A DNA stretch of 64,000 bases from positions 1 through 64,000 of the forward strand of contig JANWZE010000062.1 in assembly GCA_025054955.1 (NCBI GenBank), in the 5' to 3' direction. Below, one piece after another: positions 8,702 through 17,893 of the stretch. Origin of the DNA: Blastocatellia bacterium. Lineage in GTDB: Bacteria; Acidobacteriota; Blastocatellia; HR10; J050. Position 1 is the first letter of the stretch, and each line of letters begins with the position of its first letter. The position numbers were made by a program, and so were the translations under genes. The notes under the pieces were generated by a model, which saw only the letters and a program-made list of their open reading frames with translations, had not been told where the DNA came from and made no database searches.

Positions 8702-9247
8702 TTTTCGCACCATCTCATAATCAGTTGGATCGTCATGTTTGAACTCAAGATCGCGATAGCGCACGATGCCTTGGCCATCAATCACGTAGATGGTTCGCTT
8801 GTTGTAGCCTAATGGTGGCCCCATATAACTAGCATAAGCCTTAGCAACAGTGTGATCGTGATCCGAGAGCAGAGGAAACGTCAAGCCATGATGCTTGGCC
8901 CATTCATGATGAGAGAACACATAGTCACCACTGATACCCAAAATCACAGCGCCCAGTTTGTCCAAATCACGGAATGAATCGCGGAGAGTGCATACCTCCG
9001 TTGTACAACCCGGAGACCAATCGGCAGGATAAAAGGCCAGTACGACAATCTTACCACGATACTGTGAAAGGCTGATGCCTTTTTGCGGGTCGTATACAAT
9101 CGTTTCATGTGTGGCGTATGGAAGCCGGAAGTCAGGCGCTTTCTCGCCGACGTTGGGCCCACCGTCGCTTCCCCAAACAACACTCACACCAGCAAGTCCT
9201 AGGCACGTCGCTAACAAAATCAAATGACTCACTCCCTTTGTGATCAT
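8669..9247 (-). CDS. bcp: Exported peroxiredoxin, AhpC/TSA (Bcp-like)
   Basis: Thioredoxin-fold peroxiredoxin, about 192 aa. A signal peptide (about residues 1-27, ITKGVSHLILLATCLGLAG) leads into VGEKAPDFRLP. The peroxidatic site is DWSPGCTTEVCTLRD, where the first Cys is peroxidatic and the Cys five residues later is the likely resolving residue, as in Bcp/PrxQ. The family reduces H2O2 and organic peroxides. Export fits protection of the many periplasmic oxidases encoded nearby. GAGGAG lies 7 nt before ATG 9245-9247. The frame stays open to ATG 9443-9445, which also has a good ribosome site (GGAGGT), so a 66-residue N-terminal extension cannot be excluded. Confidence 0.85.
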   Translation of the reverse strand: MITKGVSHLILLATCLGLAGVSVVWGSDGGPNVGEKAPDFRLPYATHETIVYDPQKGISLSQYRGKIVVLAFYPADWSPGCTTEVCTLRDSFRDLDKLGAVILGISGDYVFSHHEWAKHHGLTFPLLSDHDHTVAKAYASYMGPPLGYNKRTIYVIDGQGIVRYRDLEFKHDDPTDYEMVRKVIEKLKSSQS

Positions 9248-9582
9248 GGTTATTCTCCTCATTGAAATTCTAGAGCGTGGTTCCTCCTCGGATGCTGCTC
9301 GATTACCGGCTTGTTCAGCACCCTGCTGCGGCTCGTTTGTCACATCAGCAACAGTTGTGACTTCACTAAATCTGCCGTTTTGACTTAACTCCTCTAGGGT
9401 CCCTTCATAGGGAACTGAGCGATATAAGCTCCACCATGTAAACATCTGCCACCTCCGGTGTATTGTTACAAAATCCTCTAAGGGTTTAACGAATCACTCA
9501 TCACAGATGAGTGCCAGTTCGAACGAGAATTTAACAGGATATAAGTCGTCCCCGATAATGTGCGCTGCCCTTGAGGCGATTT
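9248..9582. other. 335-bp intergenic region with small inverted repeat
   Basis: The largest gene-free gap inside the cluster. An 8-bp perfect inverted repeat with a 3-nt loop lies at 9495-9513 and the palindrome GTTCGAAC at 9516-9523. Either may be an operator or a weak terminator for the upstream gene; no strong T-run follows. Part of the gap (9248-9445) is open in frame with the peroxiredoxin. I see no convincing sigma70 promoter. Confidence 0.4.
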
Positions 9583-11019
9583 CTACAATCGCTTGAACGA
9601 CTTCAAAATAGCATTGTACTGCTCTTGAGTATAATAGCCCTTAATTGACGGATCGGCCTCATAAGCGGGAATCCACTCTTCCCGCAGTAGCTCATCGGGA
9701 TTTCCATACTTGGCTGCGATGCGCCGAATCTCCGCATCATCGAGCGCCATCAGATGGCCATTGTCAACAATCTTTTGACCATTGACGGTGACCGTAGGAA
9801 ATGGGAGAAATACATCATGATGCCAGGTCGGGAGCCCCTCCTTCACTCCATCCAATCCCGACCACCCTTTGCCAAAGCCGATGTGGATGAAACCGGATCG
9901 CTTAATCTCACACCACCAGTAGTTGTATGAGCCTTGCTCAACGAAATAAGTCGGCGTGAAATAATCGGGTCGAATCACCTTGGGGCACGTGCCGATGTAA
10001 ACTCCCTCAAGCCAAGCGACACCTCGACCGTGAGGAAAGCCGTAATCAACATCTTTGTAGGCTCCAAGGCCACGACGCCATTCTTCAGCAATGGGGTCGT
10101 TACCTTCCACCTTCACGATCTGTCCACCCTCAATGTGTAGTTTCATCGGCGAGATCGGCCCCGATGGTAGTGACGTCGTCACAATCAGACCACGTCCGTC
10201 CGGTTTACGAGAGAGGCCGGGCGCGATTTTATTGTGGTGAAACATATATTCAACACGACGTGTGAGGGAAATCTCGATTCGGTTCAAATCATAAGCAAAA
10301 CTCTTCCTCACCCACTCACGATCCACGTCCTGCGTGAACGTTAGGTCTGTGCCGAGCGGATCTGTAATACGAATCACTTTGGGGCCGTCATCTACATCCG
10401 TTTGATCATAGAGCTTCCGCTGGAGCGCCACATCGAGTTCAGCCGGGAAAGTTGTCCATTTGGTGAAGGCCAACTGTTCACGTGTGTAGATATTGCCTGG
10501 CAGGCCGATCCGGCCACGATTCCATTTTGTCTCGACTGTCTGTCGCCGAATGCCGTGATTGATATTAATAGGTGTGAGGACGAGTGTGACATCCGCTTTC
10601 ATAATCGCATGCTCGAGCCATGTTGGCCACCAACTGGTCGGCTCAGACCCCATCGGTCCGACTTCAGGTGGCTCTCGATGCGGCGTCAGATCGAGGGTCA
10701 CAACGTCAACGATGGCGCCACGCTCTCTCGCTGCTTTTGCCCAAGCCTCGGTAATAAGCGGGTCGCCTACCCTTGAATCATCCAGAATGAGTACCTGCTC
10801 TCCCTGTTTGAGCTGTGTGGCGTGTTCTAGGTAATAGCGCGTGCCCGGCAAAAGCTGTTCAACAGAGGTGACTTTGTATTTGTCGGGAATGTTTGGCCGG
10901 CCTACGCTCACGGGAAAGTAGGAGAGAATCTTGTTTTCCTTCCCCTGCTCGTGTCGGTCGGACGCACGAGCAATGAACAAACAGGCCCCTATGAGTATGA
11001 TCGAGAGCATCCGATTCAT
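9583..11019 (-). CDS. Secreted NicX/M29 aminopeptidase T-like metalloprotein
   Basis: 478 residues with an N-terminal signal peptide (about 1-19). The C-terminal half has the pattern of the M29 aminopeptidase / NicX dioxygenase superfamily: ITDPLGTDLTF, LEGVYIGTCPKV (Glu before IGT), WWCEIKRSGFIHIGFGKG (Glu and His) and a late His-rich HHDVFLPFPT. These are candidate metal ligands. M29 enzymes are aminopeptidases; NicX opens 2,5-dihydroxypyridine with iron. A secreted member is unusual. The C-terminal AAKYGNPDELLREEWIPA is shared with the paralogue at 36557-38089. The start ATG overlaps the stop of the amidohydrolase at 11016 as ATGA. Confidence 0.65.
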   Translation of the reverse strand: MNRMLSIILIGACLFIARASDRHEQGKENKILSYFPVSVGRPNIPDKYKVTSVEQLLPGTRYYLEHATQLKQGEQVLILDDSRVGDPLITEAWAKAARERGAIVDVVTLDLTPHREPPEVGPMGSEPTSWWPTWLEHAIMKADVTLVLTPININHGIRRQTVETKWNRGRIGLPGNIYTREQLAFTKWTTFPAELDVALQRKLYDQTDVDDGPKVIRITDPLGTDLTFTQDVDREWVRKSFAYDLNRIEISLTRRVEYMFHHNKIAPGLSRKPDGRGLIVTTSLPSGPISPMKLHIEGGQIVKVEGNDPIAEEWRRGLGAYKDVDYGFPHGRGVAWLEGVYIGTCPKVIRPDYFTPTYFVEQGSYNYWWCEIKRSGFIHIGFGKGWSGLDGVKEGLPTWHHDVFLPFPTVTVNGQKIVDNGHLMALDDAEIRRIAAKYGNPDELLREEWIPAYEADPSIKGYYTQEQYNAILKSFKRL

Positions 11020-12353
11020 GGTTTGTTGACTCCAGCGAACGTGTTTTTGACCACTAGCCCACTTTTCATCACAAACTGCACCTGTTCGAGAACAGTGATG
11101 TCGTCAAGTGGATTCCCACTAACAGCGATGAGATCAGCCAGTTTACCAGCCTCGACCGTCCCAATCTCATGAGATAAGCGCAGCATCTCGGCGGCCACCG
11201 CTGTGGCCGACATCATCGCCTGAGCCGGCGTCATCCCCCACCGGACCATCACGGCAAATTGTCGCGCATTCCATCCTTGAGGAATGATGCCCGTGTCTGT
11301 CCCAAAAGCAATCTTAACGCCGCCCTGCACCGCCTTGCTAAAACTTTGCCGTTTTCTCTCGTGCAAGTGACGGGCTTTTTCCATGGCATGAGGTGGTTGT
11401 TTATTCTTCTCGCCTTCGATCAACGTATATTCCGACGTGAAAATGGTCGGCACAAGATAAGCACCTGTTTGCTTGAACAGGGCGATAGCTTCATCATCAA
11501 GAACGCTGCCATGCTCGATAGACCTAACACCAGCTCGTAGGGCTGATTTTGTGCCGGCAACGCCGTGTGAATGCGCGGCTACGTCCCGACCAAAACGGCG
11601 TGCTTCGTCAACCGCTGCCTTGATCTCTTCAAATGAAAATTGTTCTAAATCTGGATCGTCACCCGCTGAATAGATGCCGCCCGTGGCAGAGATTTTGATC
11701 CAATCAGCGCCCCACTTGACCTCTTTGCGTACGGCTTTCCGGACCTCATCAACCCCGTCAACAATTTCACCAAACGGTGGGATATTCAATTCCGGCGCGC
11801 CACTATTGAAATCGGCATGCCCACCGGTAATCGAAAGCAGATGACCAGCGGCCAGAATCCGTGGCCCGATAAACCGACCCGCTTTGATTGCATCCCTGAC
11901 AGCCAAGTGTGCATAAAAAGGATCCATGTCGCCTGGGTCGCGAATAGTGGTGAAACCGGCATTCAGGCATTTCTGTGCATGGAATAATCCTTCAAGGGCA
12001 TTGCGCGCCGATGAACGTTTCAGGTAATCATCCTGCGTATATCCGATTTCAGGAATGATGTGACAGTGAACGTCAATCAATCCGGGCAACACCGTTGCAC
12101 CGCGCAGATCAATCAGTGCTGCGTGCCGCGGTACCACCAGTTCATTGTTTTTGCTCACGGCTTCGATTCGTTCACCACGCACCACGACGGCCATGCCCTG
12201 TTGAGTGTGAAGCGACCGGCCATCCCAGAGCCTGCCGCATCGAATCACAACAACTTGTTCCGGCTGGGCGGCCAGAACGAATTGGCCAATGACAAGCAGG
12301 ACGAGGCAGCCGACCAAGATGCCAGGAATGAGGTAATGTCGTTTGAATCTCAT
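11016..12353 (-). CDS. Amidohydrolase, Xaa-Pro dipeptidase/imidazolonepropionase-like
   Basis: 445-residue metal-dependent hydrolase with an N-terminal hydrophobic segment (HYLIPGILVGCLVLLVIGQF) that is a signal peptide or anchor. Metal ligands follow the prolidase-type pattern: DVHCH, carboxylated Lys in ADWIKISATGG, AHSHG, SIEHGS and Asp in FGTDTG. The early VIRCGRLWDGRSL and late GTVEAGKLADLIAVSGNPLDDI strands form the small beta sandwich. Of the window's amidohydrolases it most resembles the Sgx9260-type Xaa-dipeptidases. ATG 12351-12353 overlaps the preceding stop (ATGA), which decides the start over an upstream GTG. Confidence 0.85.
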   Translation of the reverse strand: MRFKRHYLIPGILVGCLVLLVIGQFVLAAQPEQVVVIRCGRLWDGRSLHTQQGMAVVVRGERIEAVSKNNELVVPRHAALIDLRGATVLPGLIDVHCHIIPEIGYTQDDYLKRSSARNALEGLFHAQKCLNAGFTTIRDPGDMDPFYAHLAVRDAIKAGRFIGPRILAAGHLLSITGGHADFNSGAPELNIPPFGEIVDGVDEVRKAVRKEVKWGADWIKISATGGIYSAGDDPDLEQFSFEEIKAAVDEARRFGRDVAAHSHGVAGTKSALRAGVRSIEHGSVLDDEAIALFKQTGAYLVPTIFTSEYTLIEGEKNKQPPHAMEKARHLHERKRQSFSKAVQGGVKIAFGTDTGIIPQGWNARQFAVMVRWGMTPAQAMMSATAVAAEMLRLSHEIGTVEAGKLADLIAVSGNPLDDITVLEQVQFVMKSGLVVKNTFAGVNKP

Positions 12354-13810
12354 GACATGCACTCTTTCACCCAGTGAACAATTCGTTGTTCGAGCTCCTT
12401 ATCAACTTCAAAGAGTTGATAACCAACTGCTCCACCATCATAAACAATGATCTGACTTCGCTTGTCTTTCATCAGCTCGTAAAGATCCAGCATGGCGTTC
12501 GTCACCGGCCCAAGCCCGCGACTTCCGATAAACAATACGGGGAACGTTGCCTGCACAATCGCTTCTCGCTCCTGACCTGTAGGGATGTAGCCTGACAACA
12601 TCACTAAGGCACGAACTCGTTCATCCCCCAACGCCGCTGTCATGGCGAACTTTGCCCCCAGATAGGTACCAAGGATCGCCAACTTTGTCGCATCAACATC
12701 GGGTTGTGCGGCTAACACATGAAGAGCAGCTTTAGCATCTAGGTAAGCGCGATCACGATCTTCCCGCGATAGTTTGAAGTAATTACCTTTGTCTCGGCTC
12801 TTGCCACGACCCCGCCAATCAATATTGAGCACGGCAATGCCACACTGAGCGAACAATCGTTCTAGCCGATGGAAAATGTAGCGATCACTCCAACCAGAGT
12901 GAAGCAGGACGATACCCGGCGCACGCTCACCCGGTTTGAGATTTTCAGGAACTCGCAAGTTGCCGTAAATCGTCCAATCGTCTTCTGTCTTGAATGAGAT
13001 TTCCTTCATACGTCCGAGCGACTTGAGTCGGGCGACAAGCCAATCACTAATGATATTTTCAATCGGTTTCTGATCGCCTGGGTCTCGCGGCACAAGTTGG
13101 ATTTTATCCGTATCCACCCCCTGTTTGGCCAGAAAGCCGACGCCTATTGCATCTGGATAATGATAACGCCAGACGGTGAACATCGTCGTACCGACACCCA
13201 TGTCTTGATAAACCCGAATGACGCTGTCCGGATGCTTCGACGCCGCCGCAGTCGCTGACATATCAGCAAAGCCATGCTGATCGTCTTGACTCACAACGCA
13301 CAGAATTGGAACGTGCTGTCGTTCAGCCAATCGCTGGCGGGCTTGTTCGCTCAATCTGCCGGAGATGAATGCAAGCGCGATCACACGAGGATCACCTTCA
13401 GAACCCCATACGGCCCATTCGCTACCGACTTCTTCAGCCACGATAGCCAACCGCGAGGCGTCCACTTCAGGTTGTGATGCGAGAACATTCAAGGCAGCTT
13501 TGACATCAAGATAGATCCTGGATCGTTGCTCGACTGTAAACGAATGATACTCAACATCAGCAACGCTCTGACCACGGCCGCGCCAATCAATTCGCAATAC
13601 AGCCACTGCTTGCGATGATAGTATCTGTCCTAGGCCTGGATAGACGAATGATGCAAACGCATCACGATCATGAGCCGCGCCATGAAGCAGCAACGCAGCC
13701 GGGACAGGACGGTCCGAACAAGCCTGCTCCGGCAGATGGAGCGTGCCATAAATCGTGACACCGTCCTCTGTTTGAAAGTGTATCTCTCTCTCGACATCAG
13801 CCATAGACAT
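12350..13810 (-). CDS. Tandem alpha/beta-hydrolase-fold protein, degenerate triads
   Basis: 486 residues and two hydrolase domains (about 7-262 and 268-486), each opening with an xSFxTEDxWTIYG strand and carrying DWRGRG(K/Q)S. The domain-1 elbow is A-E-E-V-G (125-129) and the domain-2 elbow G-T-Y-L-G (381-385); neither has the nucleophilic Ser. The usual His positions are Thr (GVGTTMF) and Val (GGAVGYQLF). Domain 1 keeps a plausible acid in SQDDQHGF. No signal peptide is present, unlike the relatives at 17894 and 47557. It starts 1 nt after the GMC oxidoreductase stop and is followed by the amidohydrolase through an ATGA overlap. Either a pseudo-hydrolase or an enzyme with a different chemistry. 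Confidence 0.85.
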   Translation of the reverse strand: MSMADVEREIHFQTEDGVTIYGTLHLPEQACSDRPVPAALLLHGAAHDRDAFASFVYPGLGQILSSQAVAVLRIDWRGRGQSVADVEYHSFTVEQRSRIYLDVKAALNVLASQPEVDASRLAIVAEEVGSEWAVWGSEGDPRVIALAFISGRLSEQARQRLAERQHVPILCVVSQDDQHGFADMSATAAASKHPDSVIRVYQDMGVGTTMFTVWRYHYPDAIGVGFLAKQGVDTDKIQLVPRDPGDQKPIENIISDWLVARLKSLGRMKEISFKTEDDWTIYGNLRVPENLKPGERAPGIVLLHSGWSDRYIFHRLERLFAQCGIAVLNIDWRGRGKSRDKGNYFKLSREDRDRAYLDAKAALHVLAAQPDVDATKLAILGTYLGAKFAMTAALGDERVRALVMLSGYIPTGQEREAIVQATFPVLFIGSRGLGPVTNAMLDLYELMKDKRSQIIVYDGGAVGYQLFEVDKELEQRIVHWVKECMS

Positions 13811-13811
13811 C

Positions 13812-15314
13812 TCATTTCTTGAAATGATTGGCCACGATGCGCTGAGCCGCTAGCACGGCAATCGTAGCAATTGGACCGACAGCATCACCTGACGCGGAGC
13901 GCGGCAACACACTGGCGTCACAGATGAAAAGGTTACTCACATCGTGTGATTCAAATTGAGAATTGACTACCGATGAACGGGCATCGGAACCCGCCCGGCA
14001 TGTGCTCACGCCATGGGCAATATGATAGATAGGAGACATGTCAACGCCGACGATGCTCTTGGCACCCATTTTGTGTAACACCTCGCGCGCCATCTCGCCA
14101 CCTTCGCGCAAGCGACGCTCGATAGATGCACTGCCTTCGTACTCCATCTGTGCAGTGCGCAAATTGATTCGCCCGCGATAGCCTTCGGGCTTCTTCAGCA
14201 CAACCAGGAGCCCCCCCACGTGCATCCGGCCCTTCTTCATGAATTCTTTGTGCGCCTGGCCGAAATCCGGGGCAAACGGACTGAAGGCTAAGGTCCATGG
14301 CTCATGAATGCCAACCATCCCGCTGTCTTTCACTCGCAGCCGGCTGTATCCGTTCGGACCAGCATCGTCCAGAAAGAAAAACCCGGCCGGTGCAGCGCCG
14401 CGCGAGCCATCCTTGATCGGTTCATCAAAGTATGCGCTCACCACAATGGCCGCGTGAATATCCAAATGCCTTCCGATATTCGGATTCTCAGCTATGCAGT
14501 TCGTCCCTAAGTCTTCTTTTGATCCATATCCTGATCTCAAAAGCAACAGGGGAGTACCAATAACGCCAGCGCTCACAATCACGTACTGAGCGTGTAGCCT
14601 TGTAGACCGGCCAGCTTGCCGGATCACAACCCCCGTTGCCGTAGGCCGGGCCCTCTTTTTTTCGATTACAACGCGCTCGACCAGGGCATTAGGTATGATC
14701 TCGACACCATACTGCTCAGCTAGTGGAATATAGGTTGTCAGCGCGGTCATTTTGCTGTCATACCGACAGAAGTACCCGCCCTCACAAAAGCCGCAATACA
14801 GGCAGTTGCGTCGCGCGACGAGCGCCGGATGAACTTGGCGGCCAAGCGCGCGCGCCGCCTCACGAAAAAGCAGACTTCCCTTGCTCAGCACAATGTCGGG
14901 TTCAGCATGAATGTTGTACATCTGCTTGACTTCTGCCGCAGCCTCACGGCACTGTTCCTCTGTCCAGTCGGTTCCTTCCGCGACCCAATGCATATAGTCA
15001 ACATCATAAGGTAAGTAGACACTCGCGCCATAGTGCATTGTTGTGCCCCCGACCATCTTCACCATGCCCCACGGCCAAAGACGATCTGAGGCGTCATCAC
15101 TGAACACGTTAGTGATCAATTGTCGTCGTCGTGGATGGCCGTAGCCCGGTCGCGGCTCGCCTTTCCAGTATGGCCCTGCCTCAATCAACGCAATATGGAG
15201 CCGGTCTCCATTTCGGCTGTTGACACCTTTCTCAGCGATGCGCGCTGCCAGGATGCTGCCGGCTACGCCGGAACCTACAATGACGACATCGTAATGATTT
15301 CGTCTCGGTTTCAT
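13812..15314 (-). CDS. GMC-family flavin oxidoreductase, gluconate dehydrogenase-like large subunit
   Basis: 500-residue FAD enzyme: dinucleotide-binding VIVGSGVAGSILAA, LIEAG and MVGGTTMHYG near residue 88, and a C-terminal GMC block with AHGVSTCRAGSD and LFICDASVLPRS. The first catalytic His is present (AHGVSTC). The second His/Asn position (near SGDAVGPIAT) is not clearly conserved. Four cysteines, C171-x2-C174-x2-C177-x5-C183, could bind an iron-sulfur cluster, as in FAD-glucose dehydrogenases. No signal is visible; such subunits are carried out by a Tat-bearing partner, and the gene directly upstream (15343-15996) encodes exactly that type. It probably oxidises an alcohol or sugar and passes electrons to a cytochrome. 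Confidence 0.88.
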   Translation of the reverse strand: MKPRRNHYDVVIVGSGVAGSILAARIAEKGVNSRNGDRLHIALIEAGPYWKGEPRPGYGHPRRRQLITNVFSDDASDRLWPWGMVKMVGGTTMHYGASVYLPYDVDYMHWVAEGTDWTEEQCREAAAEVKQMYNIHAEPDIVLSKGSLLFREAARALGRQVHPALVARRNCLYCGFCEGGYFCRYDSKMTALTTYIPLAEQYGVEIIPNALVERVVIEKKRARPTATGVVIRQAGRSTRLHAQYVIVSAGVIGTPLLLLRSGYGSKEDLGTNCIAENPNIGRHLDIHAAIVVSAYFDEPIKDGSRGAAPAGFFFLDDAGPNGYSRLRVKDSGMVGIHEPWTLAFSPFAPDFGQAHKEFMKKGRMHVGGLLVVLKKPEGYRGRINLRTAQMEYEGSASIERRLREGGEMAREVLHKMGAKSIVGVDMSPIYHIAHGVSTCRAGSDARSSVVNSQFESHDVSNLFICDASVLPRSASGDAVGPIATIAVLAAQRIVANHFKK

Positions 15315-15342
15315 TTGAGATGAGGCTCCACCTCCTTTGATC

Positions 15343-15996
15343 TCACTGATCCCAGGTGATCGGCTTGAAATGAGCGCGACGGGCTTCTTCTTCCTCCCAG
15401 CTTAATGGTCCCTCGAAGCCGGCGATGTCCCACCCAGTTACCAACTCTTTTGTGTTTGGATTAGTGATCTGATGCAAATCACTAGGTTTGAGGATCGGCA
15501 CGCCATGCCGGTCCCGCGGAATCACGTTTTCCGGATAATTTTGATAAAAGACCATAAACACTCGCGTGCGCGTTCGGCGATAGACGCGCTGCAACGTTCT
15601 CAACTGCGCTGTATCAGCGAATTGAGTGCCATCAATGATCAGTCGAAGATACTCAGCGCGCTGGGACTCAGTGAGTTGAAGGAACGTCCGACCATCAAAG
15701 AATGCGCCGCATCCTCTATCAAAGACTCCGAGGTCAGCATCAGAAATCGCCTCCAACCCTTTCATCACTTCCATCGTGATTTTGTAGGGCTCAAGGCTTC
15801 TATAACCGGGATCTCCGGGGCTTGTTGGAATCAAGGTGTCACCCAGCGCCGCAAAGATTGCATGACGATCTATGACTGGCTTAGCAGCCTGGTTACGGCC
15901 AGGCGCCAGCTCCGGCGTCACCGCTGTTACCAGGAGAGAACTGACAGCAGACTGCTTCAAAAACGCCCGACGCGAAATCTTTTTCTTCTTCGACAT
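15343..15996 (-). CDS. Tat-exported gluconate 2-dehydrogenase subunit 3-like protein
   Basis: 217 residues with a twin-arginine leader (ISRRAFLKQS, residues 8-17), then the family block AIFAALGDTLIPTSPGDPGYRSLE and the C-terminal ITNPNTKELVTGWDIAGFEGPLSWEEEEARR. This small subunit partners the GMC flavoprotein and carries it through the Tat pathway in gluconate and FAD-glucose dehydrogenases (family knowledge). It sits 28 bp upstream of the GMC gene in the same direction, so the two probably form one complex. The protein at 17131-17877 is a close paralogue. Confidence 0.9.
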   Translation of the reverse strand: MSKKKKISRRAFLKQSAVSSLLVTAVTPELAPGRNQAAKPVIDRHAIFAALGDTLIPTSPGDPGYRSLEPYKITMEVMKGLEAISDADLGVFDRGCGAFFDGRTFLQLTESQRAEYLRLIIDGTQFADTAQLRTLQRVYRRTRTRVFMVFYQNYPENVIPRDRHGVPILKPSDLHQITNPNTKELVTGWDIAGFEGPLSWEEEEARRAHFKPITWDQ

Positions 15997-16002
15997 GATG
16001 CG

Positions 16003-16308
16003 TTACAGGTCTCCAAGCAGCTCCATCATTTTTGGATAGGTGAAGTGAATCGCTGGCCACATCACAACCGTTGATGCCATGCCTGAAGACCGAATCACAG
16101 CCGCTACTCGGTATGCTGATTCGACACTGGGAACATCGAGAACATCCATGAAATCGTAAGGACCAAGCAGGGCTAAATGGTGAGTGACATTCACTTCGGG
16201 ACAAGCAGCTTTGTACTGAGCGCCAACTTGGCGGCCAATCTCTTCCATCGTTTTGAAATTCTTGGCCAGTTCCGGTGACATCTTGATCAGCATGACGAAC
16301 GTAACCAT
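16003..16308 (-). CDS. GYD-domain protein (copy 1)
   Basis: 101-residue single-domain protein beginning MVTFVMLIKMSPELAKN, with TMEEIGRQVGA and LALLGPYDFMDVLDVP, the hallmark of GYD domains, which are small ferredoxin-like dimeric alpha+beta folds. The biochemical role is unknown. It is cytoplasmic by sequence, starts after GGGGGACACC, and is 9 nt from the near-duplicate upstream. The pair lies between the Dabb and Tat-subunit genes of the redox operon. Confidence 0.88.
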   Translation of the reverse strand: MVTFVMLIKMSPELAKNFKTMEEIGRQVGAQYKAACPEVNVTHHLALLGPYDFMDVLDVPSVESAYRVAAVIRSSGMASTVVMWPAIHFTYPKMMELLGDL

Positions 16309-16317
16309 GGTGTCCCC

Positions 16318-16620
16318 CTAAGTGATTTCTCTGGTTAATTCCAGCAGTTTGGCATATGGCAGTGCCGTCCACGTTTCGACTTCCGAGGCAAACCCTGACG
16401 AGAGAATGACCGAGGCCATCTTGAACACTGTTTCTTCATTCGGCGCCTCCAGAATATCCATGAAGTCATACGGACCAAGCAACGCCAAGTGAGCGGTGAC
16501 ATTGACCTCAGGGCACGCAGCCCGATATTTCGCGCCAACCTGCCGGCCAATCTCTTCCATCGTTTTGAAATTCTTGGCCAATTGTGGCGACATTTTAATC
16601 AGCATGACAAACGTAGCCAT
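16318..16620 (-). CDS. GYD-domain protein (copy 2)
   Basis: 100 residues, clearly the tandem duplicate of the gene at 16003: MATFVMLIKMSPQLAKN, the same TMEEIGRQVGA helix, CPEVNVTAHLALLGPYDFMDIL. The C-terminal third has diverged (VETWTALPYAKLLELT), which suggests different partners or ligands. It may assemble as a heterodimer with copy 1. No signal peptide. Confidence 0.88.
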   Translation of the reverse strand: MATFVMLIKMSPQLAKNFKTMEEIGRQVGAKYRAACPEVNVTAHLALLGPYDFMDILEAPNEETVFKMASVILSSGFASEVETWTALPYAKLLELTREIT

Positions 16621-16634
16621 CTGTACCTCCTTGA

Positions 16635-17018
16635 TTACTCGTTAACAATATCAATGACAACTTCGTCTTCAACATACGGCTTATACTGTTCATGCAACCG
16701 CATACTCTGTGGACTTTTGGCATATGCCGCCTTGGCTTCAAGGTTGATGAAATCAATGGAAATGCCATATTGATATTTCGTCCAACGACTCGTCTGCCTG
16801 CCAACCACAATGTTCGCTGCGCCCTTAATAGTCGGTAATGTCGCTTTGGTGTCAACCAGTATTTTCTCAACCATTTCCTGTGATACATCCGGCTTGAAGT
16901 TAAACGCCACGGTATGGCGCAGGATGCCTTTGGGCACCCGTCTACGTTCAGCATGAACGGCAAGCACGATGCCGACCAGACAGAGCAATATCGAACAAAG
17001 TAATATCGTTCGTTTCAT
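16635..17018 (-). CDS. Secreted Dabb-type (stress-responsive alpha/beta barrel) protein
   Basis: 127 residues. Signal peptide about 1-21 (RTILLCSILLCLVGIVLAVHA), then a Dabb barrel: ILRHTVAFNFKPDVS, KATLPTIKGAANIVVGRQ, YQYGISIDFINLEAKAAYAKSPQS, HEQYKPYVEDEVVIDI. Dabb proteins are small dimeric barrels, and one plant member is a polyketide cyclase; the role here is unknown. AAGGAGC precedes ATG 17016-17018. A paralogue lies at 51904-52299. Confidence 0.87.
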   Translation of the reverse strand: MKRTILLCSILLCLVGIVLAVHAERRRVPKGILRHTVAFNFKPDVSQEMVEKILVDTKATLPTIKGAANIVVGRQTSRWTKYQYGISIDFINLEAKAAYAKSPQSMRLHEQYKPYVEDEVVIDIVNE

Positions 17019-17130
17019 ATCAAGCTCCTTGTCGGTAGAACGAAAGATAAAAAACATGAAGAGCGGCACCTCGTCTCCCTTTCACTCTTCTGTCTTATGA
17101 TTCTCGATGGGAATTCGGGCAAGTGGAGTC

Positions 17131-17877
17131 TCATTCCTGCCAACGAATTTTCTTAAAGAAATTGCGACGACGCTCCTCTTCTTCCCAAGTTAACGGTCCT
17201 GCATAACCGGCTAAATCCCAGCCTGTTGGAATCTCAGGCGTGTTCGGATTGGTGATCTGATGGGTATCCCCTGGCTTCAACAAAGGCACACCCATCGCAT
17301 CGAATGGCCAACGATCCTGTGGAAAGTTTTGATAGTACGTCACGAAAACAGCCTCTCGTGTATTCGTGTACACAGTCATGAGCTTTTCATGGAGTGACTT
17401 GTCAGTGAAACCAGTCGCCGTGATAATGCGATGCAGGTACTGCGCGCGATCTATCTCAGACAACTCCGTGAATTTCTTTCCGAATAGCGGCACGCTTGCC
17501 TCATTAAACAGCTTCAATCCCTCATCTGTCACATTCTCTATTCGTCGTTCAACCTCAGCAGTAATACAATACCATTCCAAATCCTTGTACCCGGGGTCGC
17601 CGGGTGCTGAAGGGATCAAGGTGTCGCCAATAGCGAACAGAATGGCTCGACGATCTATCGTTGGCTCTTCGTCTTGTTGTGTGTTCCCTATTGCGGCCGA
17701 GATGAATGCGGATTCTGGCGCATCTTGCAGCGCCGAGTGAGCGCCCGTTGCAGCAGTTGACTTCAGCACTGTTAGACCGGCGACTGTAGCCGTTCCGGCA
17801 CTGGCGCTATGCTTAATGAACTCACGTCGTGAGACCCCTTTACGGCACGTCTGCTTCTTTTTCGCCTTCTTGTTCAT
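17131..17877 (-). CDS. Tat-exported gluconate 2-dehydrogenase subunit 3-like protein (second copy)
   Basis: 248 residues. Twin-arginine leader VSRREFIKHSASAG at about 16-29, then AILFAIGDTLIPSAPGDPGYKDLE and the C-terminal ITNPNTPEIPTGWDLAGYAGPLTWEEEERRR. It has a longer linker after the leader than the 15343 paralogue. No GMC gene is directly adjacent. The likely flavoprotein partner is the GMC protein at 23874, or both small subunits may share partners. ATG 17875-17877 is used; an in-frame ATG at 17904 would overlap the upstream hydrolase gene. Confidence 0.88.
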   Translation of the reverse strand: MNKKAKKKQTCRKGVSRREFIKHSASAGTATVAGLTVLKSTAATGAHSALQDAPESAFISAAIGNTQQDEEPTIDRRAILFAIGDTLIPSAPGDPGYKDLEWYCITAEVERRIENVTDEGLKLFNEASVPLFGKKFTELSEIDRAQYLHRIITATGFTDKSLHEKLMTVYTNTREAVFVTYYQNFPQDRWPFDAMGVPLLKPGDTHQITNPNTPEIPTGWDLAGYAGPLTWEEEERRRNFFKKIRWQE

Positions 17878-17893
17878 CGTGCTCTGCCTTTGC

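Noticed and set aside
17019-17130. Possible weak hairpin between the Tat subunit and Dabb genes
   Set aside because: Only a 6-bp stem with a long loop.
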